Counted from the first letter of the stretch, positions 8,397 through 19,334 are shown. The stretch is 64,000 nucleotides of DNA from Endozoicomonas sp. 4G (GCF_023822025.1 NZ_CP082909.1:2594001-2658000); one strand, 5' to 3'. The notes: generated by a model from the letters alone, not told the origin. Made by a program: numbers and translations.

Positions 8397-8579
8397 CTAA
8401 AAACAAAACGACCGTCTTGAATTTTTCACTTTTAACCACCCGGACAGAAATCGAATTCCGTAAAAACGGGTGATAATTTCATCCGGGGTATCCAAGGTTA
8501 ATTCCGGTTTTTTTGTTAACCCATTGTCGTTTACAGGCAAACCAGGCTCACAATAAAATTCAAAACAGAGCTGGATCAT
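8397..8579 (-). CDS. 60-residue phage protein, function unknown
   Basis: The ATG at 8579 overlaps the TGA of the preceding gene (ATGA) and has GGGGGG upstream, so it is probably translated by coupling. The product has no signal peptide or membrane span and is not recognised. The 160-base region after it (8234-8396) contains several AATTCG motifs and no gene. Confidence 0.45.
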   Translation of the reverse strand: MIQLCFEFYCEPGLPVNDNGLTKKPELTLDTPDEIITRFYGIRFLSGWLKVKNSRRSFCF

Positions 8580-9457
8580 GGTGCCCCCCATTTTATTGAA
8601 ACCCGCATGGCAAAATTCAAATCGTCCATGGTCATGGGTTTTATACGGACCGGTGTGTTTTCTTTATACCAACCAATGATCTTATGGCCATAGCGGTTAA
8701 TGAACGCCTCAAGATCGTTCACAACGTCCTGGTTAAAGCCATCGATTGAAAAACATTTAAACAGCTTCTGGTCCTGTTCAAGACCCGACAACACACGGGT
8801 CTGCATGTATTGATAAATGAAGGGGTGGCAGGATTTATAGGTCTCCAGGTCGAGGTCAATTTCAAAATCAGCATCACAGGAAACATCACTGTTTTCTGTC
8901 TCAACAGTTTGATTATTATCTGATACGTTAGTACTAATTTCAGGCTTAAAAGAACTTTTAAGTTCTTTTAACGGTGTAATTGGTACTATAGTTTTTCATT
9001 CTTCTATAACATTACTCTCCGATACTTCTTTACATTCTTCTACGACATCAGTCTTATTGTTTTCCGGCTCATCCATTAATGAACTATCGTACAATGCATC
9101 AGGGCCACCAGGACAATCCCCTGTTTCAACCAACTCATCCTTTTCAGCCAGGTTATTGATCATCTGGTTGTACAACGCCTGGTCCAGCCAGAACCACAAA
9201 CGTATGCCCGTCTGACGCCGCTCACGGGATTCCCGCAGCAGACCCGCATCCCTCAACCAGCGACGGGCTTTTTCCTGTTGATAGCGACTTAACCAGGTCT
9301 CGGACTTCCATTCCTCACGGGACTTGTAGAACCACCCCTGTCGGTTTTTCACCAGCTCAATGCTGGACCAGTACAGGCACTGGGCCAGGAACCGGGCCAC
9401 GTTCGGCGATCCGGTCAGGCGTACCTGTTCGTCGGTGACAAATACGCCCCGGCTCAT
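8576..9457 (-). pseudogene. phage helix-turn-helix protein split by one in-frame TGA
   Basis: From the ATG at 9457 (GGGAGGG upstream; ATGA overlap with the previous gene) the frame runs to TGA at 8998-8996. It then continues open in the same frame for another 139 codons to TGA at 8578-8576. The first part has a helix-rich N-terminal domain (RFLAQCLYWSSIELVKNRQG, then WLSRYQQEKARRWLRDAGLL) resembling winged-helix replication proteins of phages, followed by an acidic linker. The second part has no ribosome binding site or early ATG, so it is unlikely to be a separate gene. The simplest reading is a 293-residue protein with a nonsense mutation. Stop-codon readthrough is an alternative, because a strong hairpin follows the TGA. 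Confidence 0.65.
8946..8971 (-). repeat. 12-bp perfect inverted repeat just after the internal TGA
   Basis: On the minus strand TTAAAAGAACTT and AAGTTCTTTTAA are separated by AA. The structure starts 25 bases after the in-frame TGA of the split phage gene and is itself inside the open reading frame. Confidence 0.8.
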
Positions 9458-9672
9458 GGGCAACCCTCCCCGTTCCGGTTAGAATCCATATGATCTGACC
9501 ACATCGCCAGCAAGCCCTGGTAAGTGGCTTCAGCCATCTCAACTTCTCTTTCCCAGTACTGGATAACTTTTTTATCACCCAGGTCACGGGAACTGTTAAC
9601 TTGGTTCCGGGCTTCAGTCAGCCTGAAATTGACGGCATACAGGGCATTCGTAAGAATCTCGTTCTTATTCAT
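9454..9672 (-). CDS. 72-residue phage protein, function unknown
   Basis: The ATG at 9672 follows CAGGGAGGTG, a strong ribosome binding site. The product (MNKNEILTNALYAVNFRLTE...) is helical and charged with no recognised domain. The stop overlaps the start of the split helix-turn-helix gene, and the start overlaps the end of the preceding gene by 8 bases. A longer reading of this frame upstream is a shadow of the next gene. Confidence 0.6.
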   Translation of the reverse strand: MNKNEILTNALYAVNFRLTEARNQVNSSRDLGDKKVIQYWEREVEMAEATYQGLLAMWSDHMDSNRNGEGCP

Positions 9673-9982
9673 GGCAAGCACACCTCCCTGATTCGTCTTC
9701 CTCCAGCTGCTGACTAATAGACTCCACCAGTCTATTGATGTCCTCCTGGACGATGTTACAAATGGATTCATGGTCATCACCGGACATGGGCTTAAGGTCC
9801 GGTTTAAAAAATTCCACCCACAACCAGAACCCTCCCCTGGCTTGCAACTCGATGTTGCGGGCCAGCGCCATGTTATTTTGGCGTAATGCATTCAGGCCGA
9901 GGTCAGCGTCTTTCTTCAGGCTTTGCATCAAGCACCCGGTTAATGGGTGTTCAAGGATCTGTTCAGCGGTGAGTGCGTTCAT
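9665..9982 (-). CDS. 105-residue phage protein, function unknown
   Basis: The ATG at 9982 overlaps the TGA of the Icd-like gene and is preceded by GGAGGGTGG. The helical product begins MNALTAEQILEHPLTGCLMQ and has a segment with Trp/Phe (GGFWLWVEFFKPDLKPMSG) in the middle and an acidic C-terminal half. No family is recognised. It belongs to a chain of overlapping small early genes. Confidence 0.6.
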   Translation of the reverse strand: MNALTAEQILEHPLTGCLMQSLKKDADLGLNALRQNNMALARNIELQARGGFWLWVEFFKPDLKPMSGDDHESICNIVQEDINRLVESISQQLEEDESGRCACHE

Positions 9983-10143
9983 GCGGCCACCCTCCAGCCA
10001 CACACCAGGGCATTCAGCTTCTTGGCAAGGGCGCGGGCTTCCTTGTGACTGCAGGCGGTGATTCGGGTGTAGCGCACGACGGTGTTAGTGTGTGCAGGTG
10101 CGGTGGTGCTGGCCAGGATAGCCAGGCGGTAGATCTTGGGCAT
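9979..10143 (-). CDS. 54-residue Icd-like small phage protein
   Basis: An ATG at 10143 with AACGGAGGC upstream opens a 54-codon frame that ends in TGA overlapping the next start. The product has the layout of the C-terminal domain of host-cell-division-inhibitor (Icd-like)/Ash proteins of enterobacterial prophages: a short strand (IYRLAILAST), a Thr/Val-rich strand, then a helix with SHKEARALAKKLNAL and a terminal WRVAA. The similarity is by eye and weak. It is the first gene of the minus-strand early cluster. Confidence 0.45.
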   Translation of the reverse strand: MPKIYRLAILASTTAPAHTNTVVRYTRITACSHKEARALAKKLNALVCGWRVAA

Positions 10144-10189
10144 GACTGCCTCCGTTTAGTTCAGGTTCTTGGCCTGACTCCGGAGGTTG

Positions 10190-10402
10190 CTATCTCATGG
10201 GAGGCAAGCCGGGCGGGATAGCAACAACCGGCCTAAACGGATACCGGCCCCCGAAGGGTCCCACCCGGCCCGCCATAACGCGGATAATCTGGGTGTCTAT
10301 GCACAAAAAAAGACGCTTAGAAGGTGCGTCTTTGTTGGGGCACCGTTTAGTGTTTACCGGGGTTGCTATCCCGACATCAGATTTTGCTGATTTGTTTTTC
10401 AT
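10190..10402 (-). CDS. Ash-like leader ORF of the prophage early region
   Basis: The 70-residue frame contains the pattern AKSDVGIATP followed by DAPSKRLFLC and VMAGRVGPFGG, which resembles the N-terminal part of Ash/Icd-like phage proteins. At DNA level the segment contains GTTGCTATC at 10188 and 10365 and its inverse GATAGCAAC at 10218, plus a terminator hairpin. In P4/P1-type phages such a leader can encode a small regulatory RNA rather than a protein. I cannot say which applies here. Confidence 0.35.
   Translation of the reverse strand: MKNKSAKSDVGIATPVNTKRCPNKDAPSKRLFLCIDTQIIRVMAGRVGPFGGRYPFRPVVAIPPGLPPMR
10303..10336 (-). terminator. hairpin terminator or attenuator inside the early leader
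   Basis: AAAGACGC (10309-10316) pairs with GCGTCTTT (10326-10333). On the minus strand the hairpin is followed by a T run, so it could stop or attenuate transcription entering the early gene cluster. Confidence 0.6.
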
Positions 10403-10445
10403 ATTACATAAGGATGTTTATGAAAGTCAACAGGGTATTTTTAAA

Positions 10446-10467
10446 GTAAGAACAATGTAAGAACAAT
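10446..10467. repeat. tandem GTAAGAACAAT duplicate
   Basis: GTAAGAACAAT occurs twice head to tail at 10446-10456 and 10457-10467, upstream of the early leader. It is a candidate operator for a phage repressor. No repressor gene is visible nearby. Confidence 0.5.
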
Positions 10468-10532
10468 TTTCAAAAACAGCCCTGTATCGACCATTTTTAG
10501 AAGCTCCTATTCTTAACTCCTAATGGTCTTAG

Positions 10533-10570
10533 CCCGTGTACTCTTCCCCCAGAGGCACGGGTTTCTTTTT
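10533..10570 (+). terminator. putative Rho-independent terminator
   Basis: CCCGTG and CACGGG flank a 17-base loop and are followed by TTTCTTTTT. It lies between the prophage segment and the IS3 relic. Confidence 0.45.
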
Positions 10571-10607
10571 GCCCGCAGCATATGAATAGCAAGGGCTCGT
10601 GGGGAGT

Positions 10608-11203
10608 CTCCGCTTCACAACTCACACTTTTAACCAAGAGCAACCCGACCGGGCCTATGCAGGTGATATCACCTACATTCCGACCCGAGAAGGCTGGCTT
10701 TACCTGTCTGTCTTTATAGACCTGTGTTCAAGGGCTGTAGTGGGCTGGTCTATGGGAAGCAGGATGACAGCCACGCTGGTAACAGACTCGCTGGAGATGG
10801 CAATGTGGAAGCGAAGACCCGGCGCAGGCTTGCTGGTTCATAGCGACCGTGGTAGCCAGTATGTTTCAGATCGGTACCAAAAGCTCCTGAAGGTTAATGA
10901 CTTCACTTGCAGCATGAGTCGCAAGGGTAACTGTTGGGACAACGCAGTAGCTGAAAGTTTCTTCCATACCCTGAAAACAGAGCTGATTCATCATGAAGAT
11001 TTTCAGACGAGGGAGGAGGCACAGCAAGCAATTTTTGCCGTGAAAATGCCCGAATGCATCATTTTCATTGTGCGGGGTGACCGGAAATAAGGTCATGAAC
11101 ATTTGAGTATATCGAAGTGTTTTACAATCGCCAGAGAAAGCACTCAGCCAATGGCTACCTGGCACCGTTCAAGTATGAACAGAAACTTGCCGAGGCAGCG
11201 TAA
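10608..11203 (+). pseudogene. IS3-family transposase OrfB fragment with a 68-base insertion
   Basis: The frame lacks the N-terminal part of OrfB but keeps the DDE integrase core: [20 protein letters not shown] with the first Asp, [11 protein letters not shown] with the second, and [17 protein letters not shown] with the Glu. Compared with the second copy at 24019-24341, bases 11038-11105 are an extra 68-base segment flanked by TTTG. It breaks the frame just before the conserved tail YNRQRKHSANGYLAPFKYE. No OrfA is present. The right end (AAAAAGTGTCCGGAAAACTC) is shared by both copies. Confidence 0.85.
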
Positions 11204-11695
11204 AAAAGTGTCCGGAAAACTCTTGCCATATCACAGGTGAGGTGGTGAATGTCGGATGACACTGAGGGAAGGGGTTGGACAATAGGGAATCCAAAGAATC
11301 ATGATGTTATTCATGATGCTTCGAAAAGAGGGACTCAGTTTGTTTAGGCTGAAAGAGTGCTGGTTGAATACAAGTCCATAAGAGACAGACTGGTTTTTAC
11401 AATTGAGTACTCTTCATATGCTCCCAAAGGGCTTTTTTTGAGTGTCATATTCGGTGTTTCTCAGGAAAGTTTACCCTTGCACCTTGGTCTATTTGAGTTC
11501 TTTCATTAGGCCGGAATCCAGGGCAAAGGGTTACTTCAACCATTAATTAACTTGCTGGTTACGTAGCCCTACAAGAACCTCAGGTTTTACAGGTAAATAA
11601 CTGTACCCCATTCTCGCAACAACGACATGAAAGCTTTAGCCCTTCGGGTGGTTCGTAAAGCTGAGCTATCGCTATAATCTCAACAGCCCCTAATG
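11204..11695. other. intergenic stretch without a recognisable gene
   Basis: After the IS3 right end this 490-base stretch holds only short unsupported frames. The 64-codon minus-strand frame at 11580-11774 overlaps the end of glpC and has no family resemblance. Nothing else is seen. Confidence 0.5.
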
Positions 11696-12904
11696 CTAAA
11701 CCAAAGCCCGTGCCAATACAGAAAGCGGATGCATCACAGAATACTCTGTTGCTGACTCCACCTGCATTTTGCACGACTCGCAGTCAGTTACTACAAAATC
11801 GGGATCAATGGATCTTATCTCATCGAACAAAGGTGCTGCTATTGCCTGAGATGTCTCATAATTCTCTTTCTTGAAACCATAGGTACCCGCCATACCACAA
11901 CAGCGCCGATCCAGCATGTGCAGCTCAACACCGGGTATACGACGGAGTATTTCCACTGTGAGGACAACACCACCAACGCGCACTAAGTGACAAGGGCTGT
12001 GATAGGCAATTTTAATATTTACCGGCTTCAATTCCGGCATATTGCCCTTTTCAAATTCCTTAACCAGGAAGGTATTGAATAAAAAAATGCGATCTGAAAG
12101 ATTGCGATTATCCACCCCCAGCAGGCTATGGTATTCATCACGAATGGTCATGGCACAACTGGATGAAGTGGAAATAACGCACTCTGATGTATCATTCAAC
12201 GCATTGGCAAACTGTTCTGTATTCAGTCTGGCATGAGACTGCGCCTTATCCAAAAAGCCATTAGCGATAAGTGGCACACCACAGCACTTTTCTTTCTGCA
12301 ACAGCCTCACACCAATAGCCATTGCATTTAGCACTTTCACAAGGTCACGGCCAACGCTGGTGTCATTACTATTAACGTAACAACCGTGAAAATAACTGAC
12401 CTGGCGGTCATAAGTGGTTTGATCCGGGCACTCACTGGCATACCATTGACGGAAGGTCTTGCGAGTGTATTCAGGCATGACTGGACGCTCATCAATGTCC
12501 AGCACTTTAGCCATTATACGTCGCACCGGTTTTACTTTAGTGACAGCGTTAACTATTGGAGCAACAGGGGTCGCCACTGCCCCCATAAAGTCGGTATGGC
12601 TGAGAATGTAATCACGCAGCTTGGGTTTGTGCTGGCCAGAGCGAGCTTTTGCCTTTTGAATAATGGAACCAATCTCCACTCCAGATGGGCAGGCTACTTC
12701 ACAGCGTTTACAGTTAGTGCAATATTTCAGGGACTCATCATAAAACGCAGTCCCTTTCATTCTAAGGCGCTCACCATCGGGCCCCGATTGCTTTGGGCCG
12801 GGATAATCTGGCTGAACTTCAGCAACCGGACAATAAGTGGTACAGACAGTACATTTTATGCATTGGTCAAACGTCGTATCCAACAAGGCCAAATTAACAG
12901 TCAT
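11696..12904 (-). CDS. glpC: anaerobic glycerol-3-phosphate dehydrogenase subunit C
   Basis: GlpC (402 residues; the E. coli protein is similar in length) is the membrane-associated iron-sulfur subunit that passes electrons from GlpAB to the quinone pool. Two ferredoxin-type clusters are visible near the N-terminus, CIKCTVCTTYC and CTNCKRCEVACPSGV. Two CCG-type motifs lie further on, CCGVPLIANG and CCGMAGTYGF. The ATG at 12904 overlaps the 3' end of glpB by 11 bases. It is the last gene of the glpABC operon on the minus strand. Confidence 0.95.
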   Translation of the reverse strand: MTVNLALLDTTFDQCIKCTVCTTYCPVAEVQPDYPGPKQSGPDGERLRMKGTAFYDESLKYCTNCKRCEVACPSGVEIGSIIQKAKARSGQHKPKLRDYILSHTDFMGAVATPVAPIVNAVTKVKPVRRIMAKVLDIDERPVMPEYTRKTFRQWYASECPDQTTYDRQVSYFHGCYVNSNDTSVGRDLVKVLNAMAIGVRLLQKEKCCGVPLIANGFLDKAQSHARLNTEQFANALNDTSECVISTSSSCAMTIRDEYHSLLGVDNRNLSDRIFLFNTFLVKEFEKGNMPELKPVNIKIAYHSPCHLVRVGGVVLTVEILRRIPGVELHMLDRRCCGMAGTYGFKKENYETSQAIAAPLFDEIRSIDPDFVVTDCESCKMQVESATEYSVMHPLSVLARALV

Positions 12905-14207
12905 TGTCGTTTTCTCCCTGTTGAGTCTTTTTGATCTGAATAATCTGTTCGGCCACCTTCCAGCCGGTGGTTATAGAAATCCCTCCAGAACTACCCTCCT
13001 CTAACGGCTGAGCATCCCCCAATACTCCCCCTGCACAGAATAGGTTTTTTATAGTCTGACCATTTCTTCGAGGCCGCAGCTGTTGATCAGTGACCACTCC
13101 AAAGCTGGCAAAAGCATGGGCGTCCAGAAAATGTTGATTTGCCCACTGACTACGAGGAGTAGAAGTATTAGTATCAAGACCAAAAACAGCTTCATGAATC
13201 CTCTGACGATCCGCTGCCAGCCCTCCACTCATAAAGCTGCCGGTTGCCAGAACTACGTGATCTGCCTGACATTTGACCTGGCGGTTATGAGCCATATTCA
13301 GGGAGTCGAGCCGATCATTAACAAACTCACCGTCGAGCACTTGCTCACCAGGCATCATAACGCCACCCAGGCGATTAAAGAGCCGTGTCAAACGATTAGC
13401 TAAGCGAATGCCCGGCAAAGAAGGAGGTAGAGTGGCAAGTTCACAGACCCGGCAACCCAGCATCTCCGACAATTGTCGGGTACGCTCAATACCGTGATGC
13501 AAACTTAATACTGAAGGAATTAATACCAGGTCTACCGGGCCTGTGATTTTTTTTATTTGCTGTGCCAGTACGGATAAAACTTTGTCATTATCCAGATACC
13601 GGGACACTTCCAGAGAACGCATAGCATTGGTATCGCGGTCATTCATAACCGATGAAGGTAGCCTGATTGTTTCAGCAGTCATCTCAACGCCAGCCAATTC
13701 CGGCAACCTGCGCAAATTCATTGCCGCCAGTTCCGGTTGAAAATCCCGAAATCCTTCAATATTAACAACAGCAATTCGTCTTAGATCACGCGCTGTGTCT
13801 ACTAACGGCAAACGCGTCATGGAGTCTGGAGCAAGGTATGTAGGACGTAATACCCCCAAAGCAGTAATCCGTTGATGATTAACACCCTCACTCACTGGAT
13901 AACAGGGCATTTCAAATTCACCAGACAAGTCCTGAAACCAGCTCAATGCTTTCTTTACCGCATCAATCCCCGTTTTTGCATAAGGATGATCAGGCTTTTC
14001 AGCAATGAGTTGCTCAATACCCTCAAACGGATTCAATAACACCTGCCCATCTGTGTCATGCCCGAGTACATCAATCGTACCAGAGGCAAATGAGAGCCCG
14101 CTTTCCCCTTTGCTAACGATGCCCGTTTTCAATCCAGCCTGAGCGCAGCGAATACCACACACCATGCCTGCCAGACCACCACCAATAACCAGGCTGTCAA
14201 ACTTCAT
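12894..14207 (-). CDS. glpB: anaerobic glycerol-3-phosphate dehydrogenase subunit B
   Basis: GlpB is the flavoprotein subunit that forms the soluble catalytic dimer with GlpA. The N-terminus shows the dinucleotide-binding motif SLVIGGGLAGMVCGIRCAQAG, and the C-terminus carries the FAD-binding segment NLFCAGGVLG. I chose the ATG at 14207 because AAGAGG lies 9 bases upstream; a start six codons earlier would include that site. It overlaps glpA upstream and glpC downstream, so the three are co-translated. Confidence 0.94.
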   Translation of the reverse strand: MKFDSLVIGGGLAGMVCGIRCAQAGLKTGIVSKGESGLSFASGTIDVLGHDTDGQVLLNPFEGIEQLIAEKPDHPYAKTGIDAVKKALSWFQDLSGEFEMPCYPVSEGVNHQRITALGVLRPTYLAPDSMTRLPLVDTARDLRRIAVVNIEGFRDFQPELAAMNLRRLPELAGVEMTAETIRLPSSVMNDRDTNAMRSLEVSRYLDNDKVLSVLAQQIKKITGPVDLVLIPSVLSLHHGIERTRQLSEMLGCRVCELATLPPSLPGIRLANRLTRLFNRLGGVMMPGEQVLDGEFVNDRLDSLNMAHNRQVKCQADHVVLATGSFMSGGLAADRQRIHEAVFGLDTNTSTPRSQWANQHFLDAHAFASFGVVTDQQLRPRRNGQTIKNLFCAGGVLGDAQPLEEGSSGGISITTGWKVAEQIIQIKKTQQGENDNDC

Positions 14208-15840
14208 AGTCAGGAACCTCTTCATCCATGTGTTTGATCTGCTTTAAGCTGCTCGCACCCAGCAACCCTTGATAAGTCCAGTAGGTAAAATCTGCTTCCC
14301 TGAGAGCATCTCCCCAGAGTACGGGCAGCACCCCTTTCCAGCGTGCCTGAAGAAATTCATCAAGATCATTTGCCACATTCACCTCACCCTTAACGGATAA
14401 AGATTCCTGTAAAACATCTGCGGCACGACAAGCACACACTTCTCCCTGGCAAGGCCCCATTCCCAGACGAGTTCGACGACGAAGGTCTACCAGTGAACGG
14501 GCATTGAGTTTGTTGATCGCGTACTCCAGCTCACCTCTGGTGATCATCTCACATTCACAGATCACTGCCTGTGATTTACTGGACTCATTAAGAAATCCAT
14601 CCGATCTTTCTCCATGGCGATAACGTGCTGAAGCGCTCACCGGTACGCTGACTTTAACGGGTAGTGAGTGTTCCCCTCTGGCTGCTCCCGGCAGTTTTTT
14701 CTCTGATGTGACACAACAGGCGGTGCTGCCAAGGTTCGTGGCGACAAGATCGGTTGTCATTTCAGCCATAAGCCGGTATGTCATCAACTTCCCTCCCCCA
14801 ACGGTAACAAACCCTGGCAGGCCATCTGTTTCTTTGTGATCACGAATCACAATGCCTCGGGTGATGTTTCGACCCGAAGTATCACCAGACACTGAGATCA
14901 GCGGACGAACACCACAATAGGCTCGTAATATGCGACTTTTCCCCAGAATGGGAGCCAGTTTTTCACCTTCTGTGATGAGCAGATCTATTTCATCGTCATC
15001 CACTTTAATAGTGTCGATATCTTCATAGGGTACTTTTTTTGATGTGGTGCCAATCAGCGAAACAGTATCGCCGGGAACCAGGATATCGGCATCTGCCGGT
15101 TTACGACAGCGGTTTAATACCATGGAGTTAATCCGATAATCCATGATGAGAAGGGAACCTTTGGCTGGGAACATTTTAATGGAAAGGTCTGCATATTCTG
15201 CAATCTGCTGCCCCCATATACCCGCTGCATTAACCGTTTGCTGTGCGCGGATAGCCAGAGCCTCTCCGGTCTTCATATCCACACAGTTAACGCCTTTAAC
15301 GACACCCTGTTCAATGATCAGACCGACCACTTTTGTGTAATTCAACAACTGACCGCCATGTTCAACGGCATCAAGAATATTAGAAGAACTAAGACGGAAA
15401 GGATCAAGAGTGCCATCAGGAACGCGAACCGCACCCAGCATACCCGGGTTGGCATTAGGCTCCAGTTTCAGCGCCTGATCGCGACTCAGTTTTTTAGTTT
15501 CAATACCTGCTGCCGTGCAGGAGGTGATAAAAGTATCCTGAAACGCCAGATCATCTTCAGGCAATGTCAGGAAAAGCCCCCCTGTTTCTTCAACACAGTG
15601 ACTGGCAATGTGTTTCAGAATGCGATTTTCAGCAATACACTCTGTTGCAGAGCGTCCATCTGTGACCGCATAACGGGCGCCGGAATGCAGTAGGCCATGA
15701 TTTCGGCCAGTTGTACCGTTGGCGATATCATCTCGTTCAACAAGAATGGCTTTAATTCCGCGTAATGCGCAATCTCTCAAAATGCCGGCACCGGTAGCTC
15801 CGCCACCGATTACGACTGCATCGGTTTCAATATTTCTCAT
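14197..15840 (-). CDS. glpA: anaerobic glycerol-3-phosphate dehydrogenase subunit A
   Basis: GlpA (547 residues) oxidises sn-glycerol 3-phosphate to dihydroxyacetone phosphate under anaerobic or microaerobic conditions. The FAD motif DAVVIGGGATGAGILRDCALRG is at residues 6-27. The C-terminal part carries the BFD-like [2Fe-2S] cysteines (ICECEM, then GPCQGEVCACRAAD), which distinguish GlpA from aerobic GlpD. It is the first gene of the operon, divergent from glpF, with which it shares the 15841-16166 control region. Confidence 0.95.
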   Translation of the reverse strand: MRNIETDAVVIGGGATGAGILRDCALRGIKAILVERDDIANGTTGRNHGLLHSGARYAVTDGRSATECIAENRILKHIASHCVEETGGLFLTLPEDDLAFQDTFITSCTAAGIETKKLSRDQALKLEPNANPGMLGAVRVPDGTLDPFRLSSSNILDAVEHGGQLLNYTKVVGLIIEQGVVKGVNCVDMKTGEALAIRAQQTVNAAGIWGQQIAEYADLSIKMFPAKGSLLIMDYRINSMVLNRCRKPADADILVPGDTVSLIGTTSKKVPYEDIDTIKVDDDEIDLLITEGEKLAPILGKSRILRAYCGVRPLISVSGDTSGRNITRGIVIRDHKETDGLPGFVTVGGGKLMTYRLMAEMTTDLVATNLGSTACCVTSEKKLPGAARGEHSLPVKVSVPVSASARYRHGERSDGFLNESSKSQAVICECEMITRGELEYAINKLNARSLVDLRRRTRLGMGPCQGEVCACRAADVLQESLSVKGEVNVANDLDEFLQARWKGVLPVLWGDALREADFTYWTYQGLLGASSLKQIKHMDEEVPDYEV

Positions 15841-16166
15841 CTTGCCAGATACCTAATATCGACTCAGGAGTTAACAAACGCACGTAAATGTTGCGCATTG
15901 TGCTTGATTGGCATCGAACTATATATTGTTCACATTTCAGCGATATTGAGGTGCGTCAATATTCGTTTATATTCGCCCATATTCAAAGGAAAAAAATTAA
16001 GCTCGTGTCGCTTATAAAATCGATCAAATTTGGCAAAAACAACACTCGCAATCACAAACGAACACTCTTTTGACTCAAGTCAATAGAGAAGGCTTGAACA
16101 CTTTTGTTCCAAAATGCAAAAATTCGTTTCAACAATAACTGACATCTTTGTTCTGAGAGGGCTAGT
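15841..16166. promoter_or_regulatory. divergent glpABC / glpFK control region
   Basis: This 326-base gap separates the two glp operons. ATATTCG-type motifs occur three times at exactly 10-base steps (15959, 15969 and, as ATATTCA, 15979), recalling the TTCG half-site of GlpR (DeoR family) operators. Near glpF there is CGAACA at 16049, GAACACTTTTGTTC at 16096-16109 and the palindrome TTGACTCAAGTCAA at 16070-16083. No perfect E. coli GlpR operator or CRP site was found. The assignment is inference. Confidence 0.5.
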
Positions 16167-18529
<2,363 letters not shown>

Positions 18530-18538
18530 TTCTGTTTT

Positions 18539-18583
18539 AATAAAGCCTGCTGCTGGTAAAACAGCAGAAGGCTTTATTATTTG
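18539..18583 (+). terminator. Rho-independent terminator of the glpFK operon
   Basis: AATAAAGCC (18539-18547) pairs with GGCTTTATT (18570-18578), with an inner CTGCTG/CAGCAG stem and T-rich sequence on both sides. It may act in both directions. Confidence 0.85.
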
Positions 18584-18964
18584 TCCCTGAATGGCGAGTC
18601 TGAAAAGAGAAATTCGCAACCAATCCTTTAGTAAGACATGGCGTGTCGTTCTCTCGATATCTGAAAGATCGACTCTCAGAAACCGGGTTAATTTCACAGC
18701 TGTCTGACATGATACGTCAAAAATCAGCTTAACGGGTGGGTAGTTCTGCCTACGGTTATTAAGTAATTACCTTTTTTGTTCGCAATTGATTTATATCATA
18801 ACAATTTTTATACAAAACTTTATTATTCACACGACTCGAAAATAGTCGTGCGACATCTGATAAATAGTCAGAAAACCAAGTTTTTGCTTCCTGAATTTCT
18901 GCTTCGACCAACTCAATTTATTGTTTCAGGATGAACCTGGCAAACGCTTATAAAATGGTAAAAG

Positions 18965-19078
18965 TTTAGTGATGAAAACAAACGCAAAGGCTACAAGGTA
19001 AATGTTTACACCGTGAATAGCCTTGAACGTGCCAACCAGTTGTTTAACTGGGGGATTGATGGCAGGGCTTACGCATGA
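18965..19078 (+). pseudogene. C-terminal remnant of a glycerophosphodiester phosphodiesterase
   Basis: A short plus-strand frame encodes GYKVNVYTVNSLERANQL followed by FNWGIDG. This fits the conserved C-terminal segment of GDPD proteins (GlpQ/UgpQ), where a VNVWTVN strand is followed by a GVDG turn. The frame has a stop upstream and is cut directly after GIDG. Its place next to glpK fits a former glp gene producing glycerol 3-phosphate from phospholipid headgroups. The rest of 18,584-19,190 shows no gene. Confidence 0.5.
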
Positions 19079-19190
19079 GAATAATCATTCTCATTTAGAA
19101 GCGCAAAGCAACAGTTCTGCCGTATCATGAGTTGATCATGGCTAACACATCAGTGCTAAAAAGCTGTAAAATACTCCAATTTTACGTCTG

Positions 19191-19290
19191 ATGCCTATTA
19201 ATCCTGAACCGCTAATCATGTTTCTCAACGAGTTAACCGACCCACGTAAGCGTCAGGGCTTACGCACCAGAAAAATCATTCTCATTTAGC
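19191..19290 (+). pseudogene. N-terminal remnant of an ISAs1-family transposase
   Basis: ATG at 19191 encodes MPINPEPLIMFLNELTDPRK followed by RQGLR, which matches the start of ISAs1-type transposases (DPR...G motif). It is then broken and runs into a stop at 19287. The breakpoint CAGGGCTTACGCA also occurs at 19064, next to the GDPD remnant. Confidence 0.5.
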
Positions 19291-19334
19291 CCTACAATGA
19301 ACGACCTCAGTAGCTGAGCAAGGTATTTATTGCT

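Noticed and set aside
11580-11774. 64-residue minus-strand frame overlapping the 3' end of glpC
   Set aside because: It overlaps a conserved part of glpC in another frame and has no support of its own.
19072-19096. TGAGAATAATCATTCTCA looks like a Fur box
   Set aside because: The same stretch reappears at 19265 inside a broken ISAs1 transposase, no gene starts downstream, and the context is a repeat breakpoint, so iron regulation is unlikely.
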